From: CAVVSQ01 sp963848825
Lineage (GTDB): Bacteria; Planctomycetota; Planctomycetia; Gemmatales; Gemmataceae
Direction: 5' to 3'
Assembly (NCBI GenBank): GCA_963848825.1
Contig: CAWKFA010000002.1
Span: 496,001 to 560,000 of the forward strand
Length of the DNA stretch: 64,000 nt
The notes under the pieces were generated by a model. The model had not been told where the DNA came from, made no database searches, and saw only the letters and a program-made list of their open reading frames with translations. The position numbers were made by a program, and so were the translations under genes. Each line of letters begins with the position of its first letter. The stretch's first letter is position 1. Positions 40,454 to 50,459 of the stretch are shown one piece after another.

Positions 40454-42077
40454 TCAGCCGGCGCCGGCGCTGCGTAACTTCTTGCGGGCATTCTTGCCCA
40501 CTTCCGCCTTGGGGGCACGCTTCATGACCAGTTCCAGTACGTCTTTGCCGAATTCTCTGGCCCGGTGCCTTTGCTCGACGAAATGAAATCCCAGGTAAAA
40601 CAGGTCATCCGCGTCCAGCCACTTGGCCTGGCTTAACCGCTTCAACAATTCGAAGGCGGGATTTTGCAGCAAGCGATCAAAATGGCCCAGGGCCGGATCT
40701 GCCTGCCGGGCCTCCACAGCGGTATCGTGTTTAGAGATCTTCAAACCATTGGCGGCGAGCTCGAAACGATTATCCTCGCTGCAGCCTGCCTCCTGTGCCA
40801 GCAGGCGGTAGTAGCCGACAGCCTCGGCATATTGTTTCTTTTTTCGCCGGGCAAGCGCCAACGCCTCAATTTGTTCGCGCGTCCAGGCAATGTCCATTTC
40901 GCGCAGTAGAAACCACATGGGAAGGGCACGGCGGTCGTCGCGATCATGGTGGCGTGCCGCTTCCTCCAACAGCCGCGTGCGCCAGCCAGTCGACGCGTCC
41001 TTGGCAATGGACGCCAGAGCACGCGCCAGGTCCCAGCATTCCTCCATGGTTTGTCCTACCAGCAATTTCTCAAAAAGCGCCTGGCGGCCCTTGGCAAAGC
41101 GAAGCAACGCGGCGCAGGCGTCCTCGCGCAAGCCGCGATCGGCGTGGTGAAGTTGGTCTAATAGGCCAGCTGCTACTTCCGCCGTTTCCACGCCGGCCAG
41201 TTGCTCGACGGCCAGCCGGCGCGGGGCCACGTCAACCGCACTCAGCAATTTGACCCAAAGCTTGGCGTTCTTCGCGCTGGCCGGCAGTTTTTTAAGAATC
41301 ATGAGTGCCGGAGCCACCAGACGGAAATCCCTCTCTGTGGCGCATGCCATTAGCTGTTTGAGTTGGCTTTCTGTCGGCGCTGTCACCAGGGGACCAAGGG
41401 CCTGAAGAGCTGCTGCCCGAACGTCCGGATCAACACCCACGGCCAACCGCGTCCAAAAAAGATCCTCGGAATTCGCGTCCTGCAACGCGCCAAGCACGCG
41501 CAGGAGAGCGGCTTCGGTCTTGGCTGACAGTTTGTCTGGAGCGCCGAGCGACTCACCCAGGAACCTGGCGAGCGCTTGCTTCTGGGCGGCGCTGAAAGTG
41601 GGCACCTCCGCCGCCAACGACCGTGCCGCCGCGTCGACAACGCGCGGGTCAGCATCGAGAAGGGCATGCGCCGTGGCCACCAGGCCGCCGCCCGTGCCTG
41701 ATCGGGCGAGCACGGAGGCGATACGGGACCGCACGGGCGGCGTAACCGTCTCCATGATTTTGCTCATCGCACGAACGCCACGCGCGCCGAGCTGGGCGGC
41801 CGCGCCCCACGGCTGCCTCGAGTTCCGGGCCGCCGGCGCGCACGAAGGCTTCCAGCGGCACCAGTGCCTCGTCGATATGCAACCGCCCCGCGGCCTCGAT
41901 GCCAAGAATGCGCAGCTCCGCATCCGGCTCTTGCATGACCGCCAATAAAGCCTTGGCCAGGCCTTTGGGGGCGCCCGCGCCCACAAACCCAGCCACGAGC
42001 ACCGCCGCCCGGCGCAGCTCGAGGGTTTCCGCGGAGCCGATCATGTCGATTAGTTTGACGAGAATGCTATCTGGCAT
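40454..42077 (-). CDS. HEAT/armadillo-like repeat protein, one frame break
   Basis: About 540 residues made of repeating alpha-helix pairs, with Ala/Leu-rich helices and acidic/Arg turns such as ELRRAAVLVAGFVGAGAPKGLAKALLAVMQEPDAELRILGIEAAGRL. The C-terminal 150 residues (ALPMWFLLREMDIAWTREQIEALALARRKKKQYAEAVGYYRLLAQEAG) resemble TPR-like helices. A break near 41805 separates the first 90 residues. No signal peptide is visible. It is probably a scaffold; no enzyme motif is seen. Start ATG 42077 lacks a clear ribosome site, and a TTG at 42092 is an alternative. It lies 53 bases upstream of hemG. Confidence 0.6.
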
Positions 42078-42150
42078 GAGGAAATTATACAAAAGTGGCG
42101 GCCAGGCTCCGCTAACCGGCCGTACGTCCGCGAAAAGTGATGCGTTTTGC

Positions 42151-43200
42151 CTACTGCCCGGTCATTTTCAGCATCGTGGGGTCGGCCTGCCAAATATAGA
42201 GAAAGAGGGGCAGGCGACTGCGATCAAGGCCGGGAATACTGAAGGGCATGAAGGTGGCGTGGATCGGCCGGTTGGCGGAGGAGGCATAGAGGGTATAGGC
42301 CGGGTCCCCTTTGCGGCGATACATGACGGGCCGGGCTTTATCGGCACCTCCCAGCTGCCGCGCAATCTCGAGGGCGTCTTCCAGGTAACCTTCGCGGTCG
42401 ATTAGCCCCGCTTGCACCGCTTTCTGAGCGCTCATGACACGACCATCGAAAATCTCGGCATCCTTTGGGACATTTTTGCGACTAACGTTCACGACGGCCT
42501 TGAATCGTTCGTGATATTCCTGGGCCATGTTGGTAAAGAGTTGCTTTTCCTCGTCGGTAAGCTTGCGTGTCGGCGAGCCCATGTCGATCTTGGGGCCGGC
42601 GCTGATGGAGCTGTCGAAGACATTGTGCAGTTCCATGGCCAATTTCGCAAAGTAGAGGTTGAGAACGACACCAATGCCGCCGACAACGGCGGTGGGCGAC
42701 GCCACAATGGTATCGCTGCCGCACGCCAGGTAATAGGCGCCGCCGGTGCCCAAATCCAAGATGCAGGCAACTACTGGCTTGCCTGTTTGCTTTTTGAAGG
42801 CATAGATTTCGTGTAACATGAGATCGGCAGCCGCGACGCTGCCGCCGGGACTGTTGATGCGTAGCACGACGGCCCGGACGCTGGCATCGGCGGCCGCCGC
42901 GGCCAGCTTTTCCTTGAAGGTGGCCAACGGGTTTTCGCCCTGCGAATAAGGTCCGACGTAGTCCAGATTGCAAAGGATGCCATCGACGTCGATGACGGCA
43001 ATCTTGGCTTTCGCACCCTCACATTGAGGAGACGGTATCGCGACCTCAAGCAACGGACCGGCGTCGATCTGGCCTGGAATCTCCATCTGAACCTTGCCCG
43101 AAACTCCGTCCGGCACGCGAATAATACTGTCGGTGCGTACCTGAAAGGGATGATGGCAACCGGCCAGCACCAGGAGGCAGAGGCACCAAAGCTGTTTCAT
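42151..43200 (-). CDS. SppA-like S49 lipoprotein with Gly at the nucleophile position
   Basis: A 349-residue protein with a lipobox (LVLAGC, Cys15). It has the S49 fold: VVLRINSPGGSVAAADLML, then DLGTGGAYYLAC where active signal peptide peptidases read AASGGYY, then AGPKIDMGSP, where the general-base Lys (here Lys204) is kept. In this alignment by eye the nucleophilic Ser is Gly153. An SppA-type tetramer that binds but does not cleave peptides, or a shifted nucleophile (Thr152), are both possible. It is membrane-attached on the outside of the cytoplasmic membrane. The divergent neighbour is the PKS gene. Confidence 0.8.
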   Translation of the reverse strand: MKQLWCLCLLVLAGCHHPFQVRTDSIIRVPDGVSGKVQMEIPGQIDAGPLLEVAIPSPQCEGAKAKIAVIDVDGILCNLDYVGPYSQGENPLATFKEKLAAAAADASVRAVVLRINSPGGSVAAADLMLHEIYAFKKQTGKPVVACILDLGTGGAYYLACGSDTIVASPTAVVGGIGVVLNLYFAKLAMELHNVFDSSISAGPKIDMGSPTRKLTDEEKQLFTNMAQEYHERFKAVVNVSRKNVPKDAEIFDGRVMSAQKAVQAGLIDREGYLEDALEIARQLGGADKARPVMYRRKGDPAYTLYASSANRPIHATFMPFSIPGLDRSRLPLFLYIWQADPTMLKMTGQ

Positions 43201-43695
43201 GGGTCCTTCCCTTTCCGCAAATTCGGGCTTATCCTCACCATCGGAATATTTTGCCCCATTTCTCCACAGATTGTGACTTGATTCCGCGCAGCTCCGGGAG
43301 GCACGAGAAGTGCATTAACTCCCAATGTGCGTTCACTTTGTCCGCTCAAGAGGCGGACTTTCGCTTTAAGATAAGTAAGGAAATCGAAAAAGGGGTTAAG
43401 ATTCAAAGCATCAAGAGCGAGAACCACAGTCTTGGGTTAGGGCGTAGGTTTCCTTTCACGGTTCGTTGCGTAACCTTATGAAGACACGGCCTTTTAATCT
43501 GCGCATCCCATGGACCTGGCGGCTTGCCCCCAAGTTTCGTGTTGGGATGGCTGGAGAAGTTGCAAAAAAGGGGCAATCCCTGTTTTTCGATAGATAGAGA
43601 GCATTTGATCAGGGATAATAGGGTTAACCAATTCCGCTATTCCTGGCCCACTGTTAGGGTTTTTGGGCGGCTACAACACACTCGCGTACGGCCAC
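43201..43695. other. Divergent intergenic region upstream of the lipopeptide cluster
   Basis: About 495 bases between the sppA-like gene (-) and the PKS gene (+), clearly more AT-rich than the surrounding genes. It holds a small stem-loop (GTCCGC/GCGGAC, 43340-43358) and a GATAAT hexamer at 43614-43619 that could be a -10 box, without a convincing -35. No conserved ORF is seen. It should contain the cluster's promoter. Confidence 0.5.
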
Positions 43696-46600
43696 ATGTC
43701 CCCACCTGAAATCGATTCCCTTGATTGGTCGGACCTCGGCGCGCTTCTGCGGGAACGCGCGCGTTCGAGGGGTAACCACGGGTTTACCTTTCAGGAACGT
43801 GCTGGCGAATCCAGGCTCACCTTCGCGGAGCTCGACCGACGGGCTCGCGCGGTGGCGCTACGCTTGCGGACGGACTACCCCCAAGCAGAGTCCGCTATCC
43901 TCTGTTATCACCCAGGGCCCGATTTTCTGGTCGGCTTCTTTGGCAGCGTGTATGCCGGCATTACGCCGATACCCGCCTATCCGCCGTGCGCTCGTCGCTT
44001 TGATCCCCGTTTGGACGCTATTGCCGGTGACTGTCCGCAGGCACTTGTCCTGACAACACGCGCGATTCTCGAGAATAAAGCGACGCTTGTCGCGCAATCG
44101 CCGCGCCTGCAGGCGCTACCCTGGTTTGAATCCTGTACGGCGCGCGAAGTCGACCAAGACTGGGAGCCCGCACCTTTTCCGGCTGACCGCCCCGCAGTGC
44201 TTCAGTACACCTCGGGGTCCACGTCCCTGCCCAAGGGCGTAATCCTCACGCAGGCGTGCATTCGGCATAATCTCAAGCGCATGCGTGGGATTCTGAGGCT
44301 TGGGCCGGATATGTGCGTTGTGTGCTGGCTGCCGGCATTTCACGATATGGGCCTCATCGGCAATTTACTCCAAACCGTCGACTGTGGTGCCGATACGATC
44401 ATCCTATCCCCAGCAACAGTCGCGCAAGATCCCTTCATTTGGCTGCAAACTATCAGCGAAAAGCGCGCGTGCGTCAGTGGGGGGCCTTGTTTCATTTTCC
44501 AACATTGTGTGGAACACATTACCCCGGCACAACGGGATCAACTCGACCTCAGTTCCTGGCGCGTGGCTTACGTCGGTGCGGAACCGATAGCGCCAGGTGT
44601 GCTCCAGCGCTTTGGCGATTTCTTCGCACCATGCGGCTTCCGTGCCGAGACTTTCTTTCCCACCTATGGTTTGGCCGAAGGCACGTTGATGATTACCGGC
44701 GGGGACGTGACCCGGCCACCACTTGTCCGCACCTTCGAAATAGAGTCCCTGAAAACCAAGCATCCTGTACCGGCAACCGAGGGTCGGGACCTGGTTGGCT
44801 GTGGACAGGCGCTGCCCGACCTCGACGTTTGCATCGTCGATCCAGTCACCCGCTATCCCGTTGCGGCCGGCGAAATCGGCGAAATCTGGGTGGCCGGTCC
44901 CAGCGTTGCCGCTGGTTACTGGCAACGCCAGGAAGAAACGGCGCACACCTTTACCGCCCGACGGGCCGACGACAGCGCCAGGCCTTACCTGCGTACAGGC
45001 GACCTGGGTTTTATCGACGACGAACTTTTTATTACGGGACGAATCAAGGAATTGATCATCATTCGCGGACGCAACTACTATCCGCAAGACCTGGAGGAGG
45101 CCGTTGGCGGCCTCTCTCCCCTCCTTGGATTTCATCGAGGCGCGGCCTTTGCCGTGGACGAAGGAAGCCGGCCTCGGCTGGTGCTGGTGCACGAAGTCGT
45201 ACGTGGCTACAAGGAGGGCCAAGGCGCTCAGCTCTTTGAGCGCCGCGACAAATTGTGGCGGAACAATTCGATATTGAACTTCATGAGCTTGTGCTGGTTC
45301 GCACTGGTTCACTGCCCCGGGCCACCAGCGGCAAAATCCAGCGCGGCGAGGCGTGCGAGCGTTACCAGACGGCCACGCTACAGGTTGTCGAGAGCTTCAG
45401 CGTGGGTAGCCAAGCTGCCCTCCCGGTTGACAATATGTCGCCGCCAGCGGTGACCGCTCAAGACATTCGCGCCTGGCTTGTGGCCAGGTTGTGCCGTCAA
45501 TTGGGCCGGCCAGCCAGCAATATCGACGTGGAGCAGCCTTTCGCTAATTTTGGCCTCGATTCGGTAAGCATGGTGTCGGTCGCCGCCGATCTGGCAAAAT
45601 GGCTTCAAAGACCGCTGCCGCCAACGCTTCTTTATGATGCGCCAACAATCGCACGGCTCGCAGCGAACCTGGCGCAAGAAGACCTCGCGGGGCCGCAGAC
45701 AGTTCACGCGAGAGAGAAGACCGAAGCGATCGCGATCATCGGTTTGGGGTGCCGGTTTCCGAGCGCCAATGGCCCCGAGCAATTCTGGGAGCTTCTGCGG
45801 GCGGGCAAATGCGCGGTTGGAGATTTGCCACGCGGGCGCTGGACGCGCGTGGCGTCGGATAACAGTACGCATCGTGGCGGCTTCCTGGGCGACGTCGAGC
45901 ATTTCGACGCCGCCTTCTTCGGCATCGCGCGCGCGAAGCGATTTATCTCGATCCGCAGCATCGACTTTTGCTGGAGGTCGCCTGGGAAACGTTGGAACAT
46001 GCCGGCATGGCACCGGACGGGCGCGGCGGCACGGACGTGGGTGTTTTCGTTGGCATTTCCACCAGCGATTATAGCCGACTGCTTATGGTGGGGGGCGCAC
46101 CGGCCGATGCCTATGTCGCGTCCGGAAACGCCTTGAGCATGGCGGCGCACAGGCTTTCCTATCATCTCGACCTGCGCGGCCCTAGTATGGCGGTGGATAC
46201 GGCTTGTTCCTCGTCGCTCGTCGCTGTCCACCTGGCATGTCAGGCACTTCGGGCGGGCGAATGCGACTCAGCCCTGGCTGGCGGCGTCAGCCTCATGCTC
46301 TCGGGCGAGATTTCCGCCAATCTTGCCCAGGCACGGATGTTATCGCCGACCGGTCTTTGCAAGACCTTCGATGCCAGTGCCGACGGCTACGTGCGCGGCG
46401 AAGGTTGCGGATTGTTATTCCTCAAGCCCCTGTCAGACGCGCTTCGCGACGGAGATACCGTCTATGCGGTAATCGAAGGCTCGGCCATGAACCAGGATGG
46501 TCGTAGCAACGGCATTACCGCGCCCAATCAGACGGCACAAGTTGAAGTGATTCGCAAGGCGCTGCGCCAGGCCCAGCGCTTGCCGGAAGATATCTCTTAC

Positions 46601-49600
46601 GTGGAATTGCACGGGACCGGCACGCCGCTTGGCGACCCTATCGAATTCGAAGGCCTCCGTGGCGCCCTGGGTGCGGCCAAGACGGCCTGCGCCCTTGGAG
46701 CCGTCAAGACGAACCTCGGTCACCTTGAAGCCGCGGCGGGAATCGCCAGTTTGCTCAAGACCGTATTGCAGCTTCATCACGCCCAGCTGGTGCCTCACCT
46801 TCATTTACGTGAAATGAATCCCCGCATAGCTCTCGAGCAAAGCCGCTTCCACGTGCCGAAGTCTAGTCAAGAATGGCCTCAAGGAAATGTGGGCCGTCAC
46901 GCGGGCGTGAGCTCCTTTGGTTTCGGTGGGACCAATGCCCACGTAATTGTCGGACAGGCACCGACGACAACTATCGACGTGCCGACCGCCTCCGCGATCC
47001 TGTTCCCGCTATCTGCATGCACTGCGCCCGCACTGCGCGAGCAAGCTTTACGCTATGCCGACTGGCTGACAGCACACCCGGAAGTCCCACTGGCGGACGC
47101 GGCCGCCACGGCGGCCCAGCGCCGCACCCATTTCGCGCATCGTGTTGGATTCGTGGCTCAGCGCCACGACGAGATTGTCGGGGCGCTACGGCGCTGGGCC
47201 GTAGCCAATCAGGGAACCGCGCCACGCGCACGACCTCCGTGGCCGAGTCGCGTACTTGTTTACCGGCCAGGGGGCACAGTATGCCGGTATGGGTCTAAAA
47301 CTTCATGCCGACTGCGCGATTTTTCGCGAACACCTCGACCGCTGTGCCGAGCTCTTGCGGCAGCATTGTTCGTGGTCCTTGTTCGAGATGCTGGGGGACG
47401 AGGCACGCCTCGAACAAACCGACGTTAGCCAGCCCGCGCTGTTCGCTCTTGAGTATGCTCTCGCACGCACCTGGCAAGCGTGGGGAATCGAGCCAGCGGC
47501 AGTCCTTGGACATAGCGCCGGCGAATATGCCGCGGCGTGCATTGCCGGAGTCTTTTCCCTTGACGATGGCATTCGCCTTATCGTCGAGCGCGGCCGGGCG
47601 ATGCAAGCCTGCCCCGAGGGCTCCATGGTGGCCTGTTTCGCACCTTTGGAAAAACTTGAAGAAATCCTGCGGCCCTGGAACGACCGTCTGGCCATAGCCG
47701 CCATCAATGGGCCAGAGAACATTGTCGTGTCGGGTTCCTGTCAGGACATTCGCGAGCTGCAAACACTTCTGACCGCATGCGCTGTTTTTTACCGCGAGCT
47801 GGGCGTCAAGCGTGCCTTCCACTCCAGTCTGATCGAGCCCGCCCTGGCAAGTTTGCACCGGACCGCTGCCGGGGTGGCACAGCATGCGCCAACGCTGCCG
47901 CTGGTGAGCAACATTAGCGGCGACTTCACGACGGCGGCGCCAACCGCGGACGCCTGGGTGCGGCATGCGCGGCTACCGGTTCGCTTCGCTGATGGTATTA
48001 ACAAACTCGTTAATGCTGGAATCACTCACTTCCTCGAGATTGGGCCGGGGACAACTCTGGCCCGCCTCGGCCAGCATTGTGTTGGGTCCAAGGAAAAGGC
48101 TTTCGTCTGGTTGCCCTCCTTGCATCAAACAAACGCTGACGACTCTGTCATGTTGCAGTCACTGGCGCGCCTCTATCAAGATGGCGCCTCGGTACGCTGG
48201 GAGGCGATTTCGCCACGCCGCCGTACCGTCAATTTGCCAACTTATCCCTTTCAGCGGCAACGTTTCTGGTTTACGGGTACTCCCGCTCCCGCGAGCCCTT
48301 CATCCTTGCCGACGAAAGAGAGTCCCGCCAGACACTGGGTACCGCTGTCGCACTGGAAGCAGCCTTTACGGCGATTTAGCACCGGTCTGGACCAAATACC
48401 AGGCGGACTGGCAGCGATCAGCTCCGCGGCCGACGACGACCGCCAGCAGCGTTTTCAATTGGCTCAGTTCACGCAGGCGCGCCGGAAACTCGACGAGTTG
48501 GCGGCGGATTACATCGCTCACGCTTTCGCCGCGCTCGGCTGGCAACCGCGGCCAGGCGAAATGTTTGATCCAGAAGCGGTGGTAGCCGCCTACGGCGTCT
48601 TACCGCGCTATCGGCGCCTCTTCGAGCGACTGCTGGCCATCGGTTCAGAAGAAGGCTGGTTCGAGGTCGAGCATGATGCCGCGCGCGTGGCGAAAGTGCC
48701 GCCACTGAATGACGTGGGCCCGCGCCGCACCCTGTTTCTAAAGCAGTTTCCTGAATTCGAAGCGGACGTCAAACTCGTCCATCATTGCGGAACCCGGCTG
48801 GCGGGCGTACTGCGCGGCGCCGACGATCCGTTGCAGGTTCTCTTTGGCGACGACGCGGCTGGTCTGGTTCAGCGAATGTATGAACAATCGCCCGTGGGCG
48901 CGTTTTACAACAAATTACTAAAGAGCGCACTTGAGAAAATCTTGGCGAAGTGGCCGGCACAACGCACTCTCCGCGTCCTCGAGGTAGGTGCAGGGACGGG
49001 CGCCACCACCGCACACATCCTGGACCTTTTTTCAGAGGTCAAAACGGAATACGTCTATACCGATGTCTCTCCTCTTTTCCTGGCGCAGGCGAAGGAAAAG
49101 TTCAAGGGAAAAAGCCATCTGCAGTTTCGTCTCCTTGACCTGGAAACTTCGCTTGCCAGCCAGGGTTTCGCCGAGCGGCAATTTGATCTCATCATCGCCT
49201 CGAATGTTCTGCACGCGACCGCCGATTTGCGTCATAGCCTGGGCGCCTGCGCAACCAGTTGGTTCCCTCGGGGCTTTTGGTGCTGCTCGAAGGCACGCGT
49301 CCCACGCGTCTACTTGACCTCGTCTTCGGGCTGACTGAGGGCTGGTGGAAATATACGGATACCGCCCTGCGCCCGAACTATCCGCTACTTTCGCCTACGC
49401 GCTGGCTGAAGTTGCTGCGCGAAGAAAAATTTGTCGACGCGACCGTGCTGCCGGCCGACGTTGCCGAGGAAGAGCTTGATCAGGCGGTGGTGCTCGCGCT
49501 GGCGCCGCCCCAAGCATCGTCCCAGGTAAACGGCCAGCGTAACGGCCATGCCGGCAAGAACGGGACTGCCCATCACATCTCGACGTGGCTCGTGCACTCA

Positions 49601-50459
49601 GGATCGTCACCCCTGGCCCCCTTACTGATGGAGAGGCTGAGACACCTGGGTGACCGAGTGCTAGGCGAAGAAGACAAGGTTGGCGAGTGCGGTCACACCA
49701 AGGAAGCCCAAAAAAACCTCAAGGCGGTTGTGTTTGCTGAACGTCCCCTGGCCGAGATAAGTCAACAGGCCGCGCACGTCTGGGTCGTCACCGTCGGCCA
49801 GGCCGCTATCGAAAAAACTGAGACTGACAAAGGATTGTGGGCAGCCGAGGCGCGGGGCTTGAATCAGCAAGCTCTCAGCCTCATCGACCTCGATCCCGCG
49901 CAGTCGCTGGACCTGCAGGCGCAGTGCCTGTTGGCGTCCTTATGCCACGATGATAAACAGCCCCGGGTCGCCTTTCGCGGCGATCAACGGTTCGTTCCCA
50001 ACACGCCGGAAACGGCAACCCTGGGTGACACGGCGCCGGCAACAATAGAAACTTGCGCACGCGCCGATCTGGAGCGTTTGCCACCCCTGGAACGCCGTGC
50101 GCGTCTGGAAGATTACCTCCGCGCTGAATTCATGGCTATCGCGGGCCTGGCGCTCGGCCGCGAGGACATGGCGCGCCCTCTGCAGGCCTTGGGACTCGAC
50201 TCCCTGATGGCGCTCCAGTTCCGCAATCGCCTGGAAAAGAACCTCGGCGTCACCCTGTCGGTCGTGGATTTCCTCAGGGGACTCGACTTGAATCAACTGG
50301 TGGACAACACGCTTAAACAGCTGGCGCCTGTCGGCGCAGCTCCTTCTCTACCCCCGCCGAGCATCTGAACAATCAGCTATTTCGAGTGTGCCGGAGGACG
50401 TCGACAACCTCGCCGAGCCGGACTTGGACCTACTGTTGCAAGCACTGCTCGAGGAATGA
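43696..50459 (+). CDS. FAAL-ACP-KS-AT-MT-ACP polyketide synthase, five frame breaks
   Basis: About 2,250 residues. Domains by DNA position: fatty acyl-AMP ligase 43696-45330 (LQYTSGSTSLPKGV, WLPAFHDMGLIGNLL, YLRTGDLGF, LPRATSGKIQRG); ACP1 45465-45690 (Ser codon 45561, GLDSVS); KS 45720-47000 (active Cys 46204 in DTACSSS, plus HGTGTPLGDP and NLGHLEAAAG); AT 47250-48140 (GHSAGEY, Ser 47514; RAFHSS, malonyl-type); C-methyltransferase 48480-49420 (LEVGAGTGATT); a truncated KR structural piece 49590-49990 without a catalytic KR; ACP2 50090-50330 (Ser 50201); and a short acidic tail. Breaks lie near 45245, 45930 (CGCGCG tract), 47238, 49245 and 50355. It is expected to activate a fatty acid, extend it once and methylate it, then pass it to the NRPS starting at the next base. 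Confidence 0.87.

Noticed and set aside
43604..43619. TTGATC-GGGATAAT as a sigma-70 promoter for the PKS gene
   Set aside because: The TTGATC box lies only four bases from the GATAAT, so it cannot be its -35; a promoter here stays uncertain.
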